64,000 bases of DNA from Candidatus Effluviviaceae Genus I sp. (GCA_016867725.1 VGIX01000005.1:12855-76854), one strand, 5' to 3'. Numbered from the stretch's first letter, positions 1 to 9,449 are shown. Program-made: numbers and translations. Notes: generated by a model from the letters alone, not told the origin.

Positions 1-1230
1 GACGCCGAGCACGACCTCGACCTCCTTCGCCTGCCGCTCCTCGATGCTCGGAAGCCTCCGGTTCGCGTCCTCCCTCGCGCGCGCGCCGAGCGCGGCGCGC
101 GTTGATCCGCCCGAGAGCAGGTCGACGATCACCTGCCCCAGCCGGGCGAGGTCATGCCGGTCGAGGAGAACGCCGTTCTGGCCGTCCCGGACGACATCGG
201 ACGTTCTCCCCGTGTTGAGCGCGACCACGGGGAGTCCCGCCATCATCGCCTCGTTGAGCGGGTTCAGCACGTTGGTCCTCTCCGAGACGGTGACGAACAG
301 GTCGGACGCCGCGTAGAAGGTCGGCAGGTCGTCCACCGGCACGGACCCCGCGAAGGTCACGCTCGCGACGATGCCGAGGTCCCGGGCCATGGCGCGGAGA
401 CGCGGGGCCTCCTCGCCGTCCCCCACGATCACAAAGGCCGTGTCCGGCCTGGCCGCGAGCACGGCCGGGGCGGCGGCAAGCAGCCGGTCAACGCGCTTCT
501 CGTGGTGGAGCCTCGACACCGAGAGGACAACGCCCGCGCCGGACGGGAGCTTCAGGCTTCGGCGGGCGGCGTCCCGGTCGGGCGCTGCCGCGAACCTCGT
601 CTTGTCCACACCGTCCGGCAGGAACACGAGCCGCTCCGCAGGCACGCCGTAGCGCAGAGCGATCTCGTCCCCCCCGGAGCCGTCGTCGCACATGATGAAG
701 GCGTCGGCCGAGGTCCTGAACGCGATGATCTCCGGGTACCGGAGCGCGCGCTTCACAGGATCGTGGAGCACCTCTCCGAGCCCGGTGCCGAAGAGCCTGG
801 TCACGTTCGGAACGCCTCGCGCCGCGGCGATCGAACGGGCGACCGGGGCGCTGTGCGCGCCCATCCCGAACACCACGTCGGGCCGGACCCGCGCCGCGAG
901 CGCGAGGCCGGCGCGGAGCGCGAGACGCCGCCACAGAACATAGGAGCCGAGGATGCGCGCGTGCTGGACGACGCGGCTTCTGCCTCGCTCCGGCATGAAG
1001 TCCGCCCGCGTGGCAATACGGTGCAGGTGGACACCGTGGTAGTCCCCCTCGACCGGGGCGTCGGGCGGCCCGGGCATGAGAACGTGCATCTCGTGGCCGT
1101 GCGCGGGGAAGCTCGTGACGGAGAGGAAGAACGCCGCTGCGCCCCGCCCCTCCCCCATGGACCAGAAGGACGGCCACGGGTAGATGGCGAGAACGCGCAG
1201 CAGCGGGGCAGGTGCAGCACCGTGGGCCAT
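1..1230 (-). CDS. Glycosyltransferase, GT4/GT1 family (3' end off the window)
   Basis: The frame is open from the ATG at 1230 to the left edge, about 410 residues without a stop, so the C-terminus is missing. The N-terminal half reads like a GT-B acceptor domain (start HGAAPAPLLRVLAIYPWPSF). The C-terminal half has the donor-site features of family 4: LVFLPDGVDKTRF, then LSVSRLHHEKRVDRLL, FVIVGDGEEAPRLR, and NPLNEAMMAGLPVVA, which holds the Glu that binds the nucleotide-sugar. It should transfer a sugar in polysaccharide or glycolipid synthesis at the cytoplasmic face of the membrane; the substrate cannot be read. An ATG at 1236 is also in frame, but GAGG lies at better distance from 1230. 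A TTGCCT-18-TACGCT promoter precedes it. Family is secure, substrate unknown. Confidence 0.88.
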   Translation of the reverse strand, partial: MAHGAAPAPLLRVLAIYPWPSFWSMGEGRGAAAFFLSVTSFPAHGHEMHVLMPGPPDAPVEGDYHGVHLHRIATRADFMPERGRSRVVQHARILGSYVLWRRLALRAGLALAARVRPDVVFGMGAHSAPVARSIAAARGVPNVTRLFGTGLGEVLHDPVKRALRYPEIIAFRTSADAFIMCDDGSGGDEIALRYGVPAERLVFLPDGVDKTRFAAAPDRDAARRSLKLPSGAGVVLSVSRLHHEKRVDRLLAAAPAVLAARPDTAFVIVGDGEEAPRLRAMARDLGIVASVTFAGSVPVDDLPTFYAASDLFVTVSERTNVLNPLNEAMMAGLPVVALNTGRTSDVVRDGQNGVLLDRHDLARLGQVIVDLLSGGSTRAALGARAREDANRRLPSIEERQAKEVEVVLGV

Positions 1231-1269
1231 GGCCATCCTCAGGCGCCGGTCGGCTCGAGACCGGCGCGA

Positions 1270-1299
1270 AGCGTAGCACGGCGCGGGACGGGCAGGCAA
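1270..1299 (-). promoter_or_regulatory. Sigma70-type promoter of the glycosyltransferase gene
   Basis: On the minus strand TTGCCT (1299-1294) and TACGCT (1275-1270) are separated by 18 bases. The predicted transcript start is near 1263, giving a leader of about 33 nt. Confidence 0.5.
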
Positions 1300-1338
1300 C
1301 ACCGCGGCCGGGAGACGCGCATCCTCCCCCAAGACGCC

Positions 1339-1365
1339 GGCGCCCACGCCATGGGCGCGGGCGCC
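1339..1365 (-). terminator. Hairpin terminator of the papain-like exoprotein gene
   Basis: An inverted repeat of 12 bp (one G.U pair) closes a 3-nt loop. It sits 50 bases past the stop codon at 1416 and is followed only by GGCGTCTT, so it is a GC-rich stem with a poor U-tract. Confidence 0.5.
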
Positions 1366-1415
1366 GTGCCGAACCTCAGCGAGGCCGCGCGAGGCGCGCG
1401 ACCATCGCGGGATCC

Positions 1416-4400
1416 TCACTTCAGCATGACCATCTTCCGCTCGACGCTCGTCCCGCCGACGGTGAGTCTGTAGAAGTACACGCCCGACCCCACGGGGCGG
1501 CCCGCTTCGTCGCGCCCGTTCCACACCGCCACGTGCTCGCCGCCCTCGACCGCGCCCGACACGAGCGTCCGCACGACGCGGCCCGCAAGGTCGTAGACCG
1601 TCAGTCGCACATCGGCCCCCGGCGCCGGCACCGTGAAGCTGATCGCCGTCGTCGGGTTGAACGGGTTCGGGTAGTTGTAGCTCGCGTCCACCCGCCACTC
1701 GCCGACGACGCCGCTCAGGCACTCCGTGTACACCGTCGTGTGCCCGGCGTCGGTCCACGGGACGTAGTCCACGGCGCCGTAGAACCACGCCGGATCCACG
1801 CAGTCGTTGCCCCAGTAGTTGTACTCGGCCCGCACGACCGCGCCCTCTTCGCTGTAGTTCGCGATGTGCCGCGTGTTCGACCAGAAGTCGTTGGCGTCCG
1901 CCAGGCTCCCGCCGACGAGCGGGCCAGGCTCACCGTAGCTGCGAATGCCACGCGTGTTCCCGTAGATCGAGTTCCGCATCAGTCGCGGCTCGGCCGTGTC
2001 CCAGCACACGACGCCGTTCGCGTTCGCCGTGAACTCGTTCCCGTCAAGCAGCGGCGCGCCGCCCATCTCGAACTTCGCCCCGGTCGTCGCGCCTCTGAAC
2101 ACGCAGTCGCGCACAACGATGTCGGAACCCGCCGCCGACAGCCCGTTCGTCGCGGTCCCGAGCCCGTTCACCGTGAACCCCTCAAGCACGGTGAGGCCGT
2201 GAAGGACCGTGGCGGTGACAACGTCCCCGCTGGCCCGCGTGATCGCCGTCACCGACGCGCCGCCGGTCGAAAGCACCGTCACGTTGTCCTTGAGCGTGAT
2301 CGCTTCGTCGTACGTCCCCGGCGCCACCAGCACCGTGTCCAGCACCGCCGCGGCGTCGATGGCAGCCTGGATCGTCCCGTACGGCGACGGCACATTGAGG
2401 ACCTGCCCCTGACCGACCCACGCCATGTCGGAGTACTCGCTGTACTGGACCGAGCGGTCGGAGGCCACGACCCGGAAGAAGTACTTGTTGCTCGGGTTCA
2501 GGTTCGGACGCACGAACGTCGTGTCCTGCGTGAACCCGACGACGAGCTGCTCGTTGAGCGGCGGCCAGAACGGGGCGCTGCTCATGTACACGCGGTACCG
2601 CTGCATGTCGCTCTCGCAGTTCGGCGACCACGTGAGGCGCACCGACGTGCCCTCCCACTCGGCGACGAGCCCCGTGGGCGCGGCGGGCGCCGGGTTCACG
2701 TCCTTCGTCAGGCTGATGAGACCTCGCCAGCCGGTGTCATAGACCGGGAGGACGCGATACGAGAAGCTGTTGCGCGGGCACGCGCCCACGTCGGCATCCA
2801 GGTAGACGGTCTGCCCACCCGGGACCATCGCGAGCGAATCGGGCTCGACCGAGAGGTCGCCGCGCTCGATGACGTAGTACGCCACCGGACCCGCCGCCGC
2901 CAGCCACTCGACGATGTTGCCGTCGTCCGTGTAGGTCACCGCGATGCTCTCCGGACCGGCGTAGCACAGCTCCCCCGAGCGCCGGCTCGACGTCGCGCCC
3001 TCGACGCCGTTCGTGTCCACCGCGGCCACCCAGTAGTTGTGCGCCACGCACCCGGGGATCGTGATGTCCGTGAACGTCGTGTCCGGCGCCGACACGGTCG
3101 CCACCGCCGTGACCGCGACCATGATCGTGTCACGGTACACCACGTAGTGATCCACGGCGTCCCGCCAGTCGGGCGGCGTCCACGCAAGCGACAGCGACGC
3201 GCCCGCCTGGGTCACCGAGAGCCCCTGCGGACCCTGCGGGCAGCCGATCCCCAGCGCCCCCATGTTGTGCCCGTCGGAACTCGTCCCCCTGGTCGGCGAG
3301 AGCGCGTGCACGGAGACGACCCCGCCGGGGCCGTCGCAGAACATCGGGTTCACCGAGATGGAGCCGGCTCCGCCGCTGCACCCGTTGTACTGCCCGGTGG
3401 TGTTGCCCCAGACGTCGTTGTAGGTGATCACCGGCGAGGCGCTCGTGCAGGTGATGCCGTAGCCGGAGTTGTTGGCGATGATGTTGTCCCTGATCGGGCT
3501 CCCCGACGTGGACCGGTAGTCGATGCCGCTCGAGCCGTTGTACGCCACCGTGCAGTTGATGATGTCCGTCGGCTTGCCCGTCACGTAGATGCCGTTCAGG
3601 GCGTTGCCGTAGATCACCGACCACAGCACGTACGCGTGCGGGTTGTTCGGGTTGTTGATCACGACCCCGGGGCCGGTGTTGTTGCGAATCGTGCAGTACT
3701 CGATGATGGCGTCGCCCTGCGTGGAACTCCCGGACCCGGAGAGCACGTACACGCCGCGGTAGCAGTTGTACACCTCGCAGTTGCGCACGACGATCTCGCT
3801 GTTCCGGGCGTAGATGCCCGCGGACGCGCTGCCGGAGTTCCTGATCACGAAGCCGTCGACGACGATCTTGTTCGCCGTCTGTACGGAGAGAACGTTCCCC
3901 GATCCACCGCCGTCGAGGACGGTCGGGTACATCTCGGGGTCGCGCACCGTGAACGTCGGATCGTAGCCGCCGTAGAGCGAGCGGTAGTCCGGAAGCGTGA
4001 CGTTGCCCGTGTACGTCCCGCCGGCGACGCGGATCACGTCGCCGCGCTGCGACGCGTCGATGGCCGCCTGGACGGTCGCGTACTCCGTCGGCACGAGGCG
4101 GACGCGGCGCAGGTGCGGGTTGAGCGGCCTCTCGCCGCCCGAGTTGATGCCGACCTCGTTGTACTTGATGTAGAACCACCCGCCGAGGCCCCAGCTCGTC
4201 CCCCAGCTGTTCTTGCAGATCCACGCGCCCTGCCCGCCGCACATCGTGTCGTCCCAACCGACGACCGTCACCGCGTGGCCGCCGACGTAGGCGCCCCACG
4301 TGTGCGTGTAGCAGCCGCCGCTGTACTCGTCGAAGTCCTCGTAGACGGCGAAGCTCGTGGAGATGGGGCCTTGCATGAGCGCCGCCTTGTACGAGTCCAC

Positions 4401-5057
4401 ACTCCCGGCGATGGACTGGTAGCCGTCGATGATGACGACCTTCTCGCACTGGTCCTGTCGGCAGGCGGTCTCGCTTGCCACATACGGGTAGCAGGTCTCG
4501 AGCACCGCGCCCGGGTGCCTGTACAGCTGGTACACCGAGCCGGCCCACCCACCGTCGCAGCTGGAGCCATAGGTGTTGCAGTCCAGGCCCTGCTGCTCAG
4601 ACAGGTCGTAGCGGGCGCCTTCGAGGATCCTGAGATTGCCCTCCGTCGCGCCGACGGCGGCGAAAGCCCAGCAGCTCCCGCAGCTCCCCTGGTTCCTCAC
4701 GTCGGTCGTGCCCGACATCGTGCGCCAGTCCCACACGGTCGGGTAGCGTCTGCCGAGATCCTCGGGATTCGGGCGGAGTGTGTCCAGCATGGCGCGCACG
4801 TCCGGCGGCACGACGTTGCCGAGTCGCCGGGCAAGTTCCTCACGGGGCAGCACGGACATGGACGTGTGGTCCGCGGTCCAGTTCGCGCCCGCCTGCTCGA
4901 TGGCCGCCCGGATGAGCTGCAGCTCCTCCTCCTTCTCGGGTGTGATCGGCCACTCGGCTTCGGCGGCACGTGCCGCTGGAACCAGCAGGGCGGCGGCGAA
5001 GAACACCATCACGAGGACGTTGGCGACTCGCGTCGCGGGCCGTGTCGTGGGTCGCAT
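1416..5057 (-). CDS. Secreted papain-family (C1A) cysteine peptidase with beta-helix, Fn3 and C-terminal sorting domain
   Basis: A modular exoprotein of 1213 residues with a signal peptide (about 1-32, hydrophobic VLVMVFFAAALLVPAARA). The C1A peptidase domain spans about 105-300: Gln123 (oxyanion hole), nucleophile Cys129 in GSCGSCWAF, His261 in GGHAVTVVGW and Asn283 in KNSWGTSWG, so it should be active. A pectate-lyase-like right-handed beta-helix follows (from TEYATVQAAIDASQRGD), then fibronectin-III-like modules, a second beta-helix (YGTIQAAIDAA) and an FlgD/type-IX-like sorting domain (NYPNPFNPTT near the start, GVYFYRLTV near the end). It probably degrades extracellular protein or acts at the cell surface. 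The start at 5057 is set by GGAAGGAGAGAGC upstream and the signal peptide; an upstream extension has neither. Confidence 0.92.
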   Translation of the reverse strand: MRPTTRPATRVANVLVMVFFAAALLVPAARAAEAEWPITPEKEEELQLIRAAIEQAGANWTADHTSMSVLPREELARRLGNVVPPDVRAMLDTLRPNPEDLGRRYPTVWDWRTMSGTTDVRNQGSCGSCWAFAAVGATEGNLRILEGARYDLSEQQGLDCNTYGSSCDGGWAGSVYQLYRHPGAVLETCYPYVASETACRQDQCEKVVIIDGYQSIAGSVDSYKAALMQGPISTSFAVYEDFDEYSGGCYTHTWGAYVGGHAVTVVGWDDTMCGGQGAWICKNSWGTSWGLGGWFYIKYNEVGINSGGERPLNPHLRRVRLVPTEYATVQAAIDASQRGDVIRVAGGTYTGNVTLPDYRSLYGGYDPTFTVRDPEMYPTVLDGGGSGNVLSVQTANKIVVDGFVIRNSGSASAGIYARNSEIVVRNCEVYNCYRGVYVLSGSGSSTQGDAIIEYCTIRNNTGPGVVINNPNNPHAYVLWSVIYGNALNGIYVTGKPTDIINCTVAYNGSSGIDYRSTSGSPIRDNIIANNSGYGITCTSASPVITYNDVWGNTTGQYNGCSGGAGSISVNPMFCDGPGGVVSVHALSPTRGTSSDGHNMGALGIGCPQGPQGLSVTQAGASLSLAWTPPDWRDAVDHYVVYRDTIMVAVTAVATVSAPDTTFTDITIPGCVAHNYWVAAVDTNGVEGATSSRRSGELCYAGPESIAVTYTDDGNIVEWLAAAGPVAYYVIERGDLSVEPDSLAMVPGGQTVYLDADVGACPRNSFSYRVLPVYDTGWRGLISLTKDVNPAPAAPTGLVAEWEGTSVRLTWSPNCESDMQRYRVYMSSAPFWPPLNEQLVVGFTQDTTFVRPNLNPSNKYFFRVVASDRSVQYSEYSDMAWVGQGQVLNVPSPYGTIQAAIDAAAVLDTVLVAPGTYDEAITLKDNVTVLSTGGASVTAITRASGDVVTATVLHGLTVLEGFTVNGLGTATNGLSAAGSDIVVRDCVFRGATTGAKFEMGGAPLLDGNEFTANANGVVCWDTAEPRLMRNSIYGNTRGIRSYGEPGPLVGGSLADANDFWSNTRHIANYSEEGAVVRAEYNYWGNDCVDPAWFYGAVDYVPWTDAGHTTVYTECLSGVVGEWRVDASYNYPNPFNPTTAISFTVPAPGADVRLTVYDLAGRVVRTLVSGAVEGGEHVAVWNGRDEAGRPVGSGVYFYRLTVGGTSVERKMVMLK

Positions 5058-5149
5058 GCTCTCTCCTTCCCGCAGGGCTGACACAAGCACAGCCGCCGCG
5101 GCCGCGCCACGTGACGCGCCCGCCGCGGTGCAGTCCTTGACAAAGCTCA

Positions 5150-5178
5150 ATCTTAGCACGATCCGTGCCCTGTTTCAA
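5150..5178 (-). promoter_or_regulatory. Sigma70-type promoter of the papain-like exoprotein gene
   Basis: TTGAAA (5178-5173) and TAAGAT (5155-5150) are 17 bases apart on the minus strand. Transcript start is expected near 5143, leaving about 86 nt of leader. It faces away from the promoter at 5198-5226. Confidence 0.65.
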
Positions 5179-5197
5179 CTCCCGAGCTTGTGCGGAT

Positions 5198-5226
5198 TTG
5201 ACGCCTCGGAAGCCTGTTGGTAGTGT
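5198..5226 (+). promoter_or_regulatory. Sigma70-type promoter of the flavoprotein gene; predicted leaderless start
   Basis: TTGACG (5198-5203), 17 bases, TAGTGT (5221-5226). Only nine bases separate the -10 box from the ATG at 5236 and no Shine-Dalgarno sequence exists between them, so transcription should begin at or within a few bases of the start codon. Confidence 0.65.
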
Positions 5227-5235
5227 GATGCCCCC

Positions 5236-6585
5236 ATGCGGCACCAGATTCCTGACAGGGCCGATGCGCTCGTGGTCGGGGCGGGCACCGGCGGTGCGGT
5301 GGCTGCCCGGCGCATCGCCGCGTCCGGTCTCCGCGTGCTTCTCATCGAGAGGCATCACGCGCGGGACGTCGGGCGCAAGGTCTGCGGCAACGCCCTGGCG
5401 GGGGACGGCGTGGCGGCCGTGCAGAGACGCATACCGCCTCCGGCCGGCGCCGAGGTCGCCATGCGCGTCTCGGGTGCCACGGTCGTCCTGCCCGACGGGC
5501 GGTCCACCGTCGAGCTGCCCGGCGAGGGGGTGATCCTGAACCGCCTCGTCTTCGGGCAGCGCCTCCTTCGTGACGCGGCGGAGGCGGGAGTTGAGATCGC
5601 AGACGAGTGCACATGCGTCGGCTGGTCGGATCGTGAGGCAGGAAGGGTGAGAGTCCGGCTGGTCGGCGACCGCGAGGCCGAGGTCACCGCCAAGGTGGTC
5701 ATCGATGCGACGGGCTACCGCGGCCTGCTCACGAGAAGCGGCGGGCCCTCGCGCGAGGACACGCTGGCGCGCGACCAAGTGGGCATCGCCTACCGCGAGA
5801 TCGCGCCCGTCACTGAGTCGTTCGGACCCGACGCCCGAGTCGTCATCGTCCCTTCACCGGAAGGCGCCGAGGGCGGGTATGGATGGGTCTTCCCGATGGG
5901 CGATCGCCTCGCCAACCTCGGCGTCGGCGCACAGCTCTCCGGAACCGCGAGGACGATCAGGGACGCCTTCGTGCGATTCAGGGAGCGACCCGGAGGCCCA
6001 CGCGTGCTCGCCGCGCTCGAAGGCGGGCTCGGGATGCTGCCGCTCCGCCCTCCCCTGGCGAGCATGGTCGGCGACCGGTTCATGACCGTCGGCGACGCCG
6101 CCTGCCAGGCGAACCCGCTCCACGGAGGAGGCATCGCGCCCTCCATCATCGGCGGCGCGATGGCGGGCGAAGTGGCGGTGCGCGCCTCGGGGCGCGGCGC
6201 AGCATCGGCGGGAGCCTTGTGGCCCTACAACGTGGCGTTCATGAAGGAGGTCGGCTCCGTCCACGCGGCGCACGATGTGCTGCGCCGCTTTCTCGCCGGC
6301 CTGTCGCCGCGCGACTTCACCGCCCTTGCCGCCGCGGTCGCGCAGGCCGGTGACGCCGGCGCGCTCGCGGGCCCGTCGGCGCGGCCCGCATCGAACGCCC
6401 TTCGCCTCCTCGGCGCGATCGGAGCGCGGCCGGGCCTTGCGGTGGCGTTCGCAAGAACCGCGCGCCTCATGGAGAGCGTCCGCCGCGTGTACGAGGGATA
6501 CCCGGACGCGCCCGCGGGGCTCGATGCGTGGCGGCGCCGCGTCGGCGCGCTCATGAGGAGAGTGGGAGGGATGGGAGGAGGGTGA
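5236..6585 (+). CDS. Geranylgeranyl reductase family FAD-dependent oxidoreductase
   Basis: A 449-residue flavoprotein of the geranylgeranyl-reductase / p-hydroxybenzoate-hydroxylase superfamily. The N-terminal Rossmann motif is VGAGTGGAVAARR (about 14-26); KVCGNALAGDGV (about 50-61) matches the family's KxCGxGL-type FAD loop; GDAACQANPLHGGGI (about 285-299) is the second FAD motif with the GxxPLHGGG signature. Such enzymes reduce C=C bonds of isoprenoid chains (lipids, quinones) with reduced flavin. The exact substrate is not readable, and menaquinone or membrane-lipid saturation are both possible. It is transcribed divergently from the papain-like gene. The ATG lies immediately after the -10 box with no ribosome-binding site, so this mRNA is probably leaderless. 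A second family member lies at 30094-31233. Confidence 0.85.
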   Translation: MRHQIPDRADALVVGAGTGGAVAARRIAASGLRVLLIERHHARDVGRKVCGNALAGDGVAAVQRRIPPPAGAEVAMRVSGATVVLPDGRSTVELPGEGVILNRLVFGQRLLRDAAEAGVEIADECTCVGWSDREAGRVRVRLVGDREAEVTAKVVIDATGYRGLLTRSGGPSREDTLARDQVGIAYREIAPVTESFGPDARVVIVPSPEGAEGGYGWVFPMGDRLANLGVGAQLSGTARTIRDAFVRFRERPGGPRVLAALEGGLGMLPLRPPLASMVGDRFMTVGDAACQANPLHGGGIAPSIIGGAMAGEVAVRASGRGAASAGALWPYNVAFMKEVGSVHAAHDVLRRFLAGLSPRDFTALAAAVAQAGDAGALAGPSARPASNALRLLGAIGARPGLAVAFARTARLMESVRRVYEGYPDAPAGLDAWRRRVGALMRRVGGMGGG

Positions 6586-6626
6586 GCGTGCCGTCTCGCA
6601 CGAGGCCGCCGCGCGGGACTCCACGC

Positions 6627-6655
6627 TTGCTGCGCCGCGCCAACTGTGATGTCAT
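6627..6655 (+). promoter_or_regulatory. Possible promoter of the multihaem cytochrome gene
   Basis: TTGCTG (6627-6632), 17 bases, TGTCAT (6650-6655). The -10 keeps four of six consensus bases. Weak, but it is the best candidate in the 181-base gap and would give a leader of about 105 nt. Confidence 0.35.
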
Positions 6656-6766
6656 GCTCGCGTGACACGGACGCGCCGTGCGTGTCCTCAATCCCCCCGC
6701 TCGCCGCACACGGCCATCCTCGCTGGAGCACCGACGGGCTGCCTCACAGTCAACAGGAGGCGCGCC

Positions 6767-9418
6767 GTGAAGCGCATGACATCCGCGGCCTGTGTCCTGC
6801 TGGCGGTTCTCGCCGTCATGGTGGGCTCGCGCGCGGCGTCCGGGAGAAACAACATCCGCACCACGTTCCTCAATAACTACCCAGCGGTCGTCGGCACGCA
6901 GCTCGACGACCTGCCGAGCAAGACCGACCACTGCGGCGTCTGCCACTTCAACTTCAACGGCGGTGGAGCTCGGAATCCCTACGGAGCCCGCATCGAGGTC
7001 GGACTCAACGGCGGCCTCAACAACCTCCAGGCGATCGTCGCGGCCGAAGGCTACGACTCCGACGTCGACGGGTTCACAAGTCTGGTGGAGATCACCCACA
7101 TCGGCACCTTCGCGAACACGCCGACGTTCCCGGGGCTGTCGTCGGCCAATGTGGGCAGCACGTCGAACACCCCGCTCGCGCAGATCCAGCCGTACCTCAC
7201 GCCTGCGGGCGGGCCGGACACGACGCCGCCCGACGTGACGGTGATCACGCCGAACGGCGGGCAGAGCATCGCGGCCGAATCCACCTACGCGGTCACCTAC
7301 ACCGCGAGCGACGCGGGCGGCGTGTCCCACGTGGACGTGTTCCTGTCCGAGGACGCTGGCGTCACCTTCAAGCCGGTCGCCACATCGCAGCCGCCCGCCG
7401 GAGGCTACTCCTGGTTCGTTCCGAACAGGCCGGGCTCCGCGAACAGGATCCGCGTCGTGGCCTACGACACCGCCGGGAATGCCGGCCACGACGACAGCGA
7501 CGCGTCCTTCACGATCACGGCCACGCCCGCAGGGTACGTCCCGACGACGCTCCGTGACGTGGACCTTCCCGGGACGCAGCCGCACGAAGGAGCCATCTTC
7601 GATGATCCGGACTTGAACTGCGGAACGTGCCACGGGAACTACAACTCCGCCGTTGAGCCCTGGTACAACTGGCGCGGGAGCATGATGGCCCAGGCCGCGA
7701 GGGACCCCCTCTTCCTCGCCTGCCTGGCCGTCGCCGAGCAGGACGCCCCCTCGGTCGGCGATCTCTGCATCCGCTGCCACACGCCGGGCGGTTGGCAGGA
7801 GGGCCGGTCGGTGGACACGAGCGCCGGACTGCTGACTGCCAAGGACCGCCACGGCGTGCAGTGCGACTTCTGCCATCGCGCCGTTGACCACAACTACGTC
7901 GCGGGCGTGAGCCCAGCACGCGACGCCGACGTTCTTGCGACCGTGTCTCCGGTTCCGCTTCAGTACGGCAACGGCCAGTTCGTGAACGACTGGGCCGCCA
8001 TCAGGCGAGGTCCGTACTCCGACGCCCCGGCGAGCCACGACGTCGTCGAGTCGCCCTACCACAGGTCGTCGGATCTCTGCGGGGTCTGTCACGACGTGAG
8101 CAATCCCGTCTTCGCCGCGGCAGGGCCCGGCAACTACGTTCCGACCGCCTTCGATCAGCCGCATCCGGACTTCGACGTCCGCAACATGGGACCGGTCGAG
8201 CGCACGTACAGCGAGTGGTCTCAGAGCGAGTACGCGTCCGTCGGCGTCTACGCGCCGCAGTTCGCGGGCAACAAGCCGGGGGGCGTGGTGTCAACATGCC
8301 AGGACTGCCACATGCGTGACGTTGTCGGCGCCGGCGCCAACGAGGAGGGGACGCCCACGCGGACGGACCTCGCGCTTCACGACCTCATGGGCGGCAACAC
8401 GTTCGTCACCGACATCGTCGGGATGTTCTACCCCAGCGAAGTGGACGCCGGGCAACTCGCGGCCGCCCGTGACCGGGCCGTGTCGATGCTGCAGAAGGCA
8501 GTGTCGCTCACGGTGACCCCTGAGGACTTCGGCGTGACGGTGCGCGTGACCAACGAGACCGGCCACAAGCTCCCGTCCGGATACCCCGAGGGCAGGAGGA
8601 TCTGGCTGAACGTGCGGGCCTACGACGCGCTGGGTCAGATGGTCTTCGAGTCCGGGGAGTACAACGCGACCACGGGCGTCCTGCACCACGATGAGCAGGC
8701 CGTGGTGTACGAGATCCACGGCGGGTTGAGCCCCGCGTTGGCGCTGGCGCTTGGCCTTCCGACGGGCCCGTCGTTCCACTTCGTGCTGAACGACACGGTG
8801 TACCATGACAACCGGATCCCCCCGCGCGGCTTCACGAACGCGGCGTTCCAGACGATCCAGTCTCCTCCTGTGGGCCATGCGTACGCGGACGGCCAGCACT
8901 GGCACGAGGCCGGGTACAACCTGCCGGCCGAGGCCGAGAGCGCCCATGTGACGCTGTACTACCAGACGACGAGCAAGGAATACGTGGAGTTCCTGCGGGA
9001 CGCGAACACGACGAACTCCGCCGGGCAGGACCTCTACAACGCATGGATTGCGCAGGGCAGGGCCGCGCCCGTCGCCATGGCGCACGCCCGGGTGGCGGTG
9101 GATGTGCTCGCGGATGTTCCGGAGGCGCCCGGCGAGGCGTTCGCGTTCACCCTGGAGAGCATCTACCCGAACCCGTTCAATCCGGCGGGAACCCTGCGCT
9201 ACTCGCTCGCCGAGCGCAGTCGGGTGCGCATCGCCGTGTACGATGTCGCCGGGCGGCTGGTCCGCACGCTCGTAGATGAAGTCCGTGACGTCGGGCGGCA
9301 CGCCGTGGCATGGGACGGTCGCTCCGACGCCGGAACAGACCTTGCGTCCGCCGTCTACTTCGTCCGCTACGACGCGGGTGGGCGGACCGTCCTGAGGAAG
9401 GCCGCATTGCTTAGGTAG
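6767..9418 (+). CDS. Exported multihaem c-type cytochrome (six CXXCH) with C-terminal sorting domain
   Basis: An exported protein of 883 residues. The GTG start at 6767 is fixed by AGGAGG six bases upstream and the signal peptide that follows (TSAACVLLAVLAVMVGSRAA). Six CXXCH haem sites begin near residues 56, 285, 334, 366, 438 and 511: one isolated near the N-terminus, then an Ig-like region (about 150-260), then five clustered sites as in cytochrome c554/nitrite-reductase-like multihaem proteins. NETGHKLPSGYPEGRR (about 595) is the conserved loop often seen after the haem region of these proteins. The last 90 residues are an FlgD/type-IX-like sorting domain (IYPNPFNPAGTLRYS). It likely carries electrons outside the cytoplasmic membrane. 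A clear terminator follows. Confidence 0.9.
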   Translation: MKRMTSAACVLLAVLAVMVGSRAASGRNNIRTTFLNNYPAVVGTQLDDLPSKTDHCGVCHFNFNGGGARNPYGARIEVGLNGGLNNLQAIVAAEGYDSDVDGFTSLVEITHIGTFANTPTFPGLSSANVGSTSNTPLAQIQPYLTPAGGPDTTPPDVTVITPNGGQSIAAESTYAVTYTASDAGGVSHVDVFLSEDAGVTFKPVATSQPPAGGYSWFVPNRPGSANRIRVVAYDTAGNAGHDDSDASFTITATPAGYVPTTLRDVDLPGTQPHEGAIFDDPDLNCGTCHGNYNSAVEPWYNWRGSMMAQAARDPLFLACLAVAEQDAPSVGDLCIRCHTPGGWQEGRSVDTSAGLLTAKDRHGVQCDFCHRAVDHNYVAGVSPARDADVLATVSPVPLQYGNGQFVNDWAAIRRGPYSDAPASHDVVESPYHRSSDLCGVCHDVSNPVFAAAGPGNYVPTAFDQPHPDFDVRNMGPVERTYSEWSQSEYASVGVYAPQFAGNKPGGVVSTCQDCHMRDVVGAGANEEGTPTRTDLALHDLMGGNTFVTDIVGMFYPSEVDAGQLAAARDRAVSMLQKAVSLTVTPEDFGVTVRVTNETGHKLPSGYPEGRRIWLNVRAYDALGQMVFESGEYNATTGVLHHDEQAVVYEIHGGLSPALALALGLPTGPSFHFVLNDTVYHDNRIPPRGFTNAAFQTIQSPPVGHAYADGQHWHEAGYNLPAEAESAHVTLYYQTTSKEYVEFLRDANTTNSAGQDLYNAWIAQGRAAPVAMAHARVAVDVLADVPEAPGEAFAFTLESIYPNPFNPAGTLRYSLAERSRVRIAVYDVAGRLVRTLVDEVRDVGRHAVAWDGRSDAGTDLASAVYFVRYDAGGRTVLRKAALLR

Positions 9419-9449
9419 AACCCCGACACCCCCCCACTCCCAACGCACA

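Noticed and set aside
1212-5081. A very long open frame on the + strand opposite the papain-like gene
   Set aside because: Composition is Arg/Val/His-rich without any domain, and it mirrors the real gene's codon positions. It is a side effect of GC-rich third positions.
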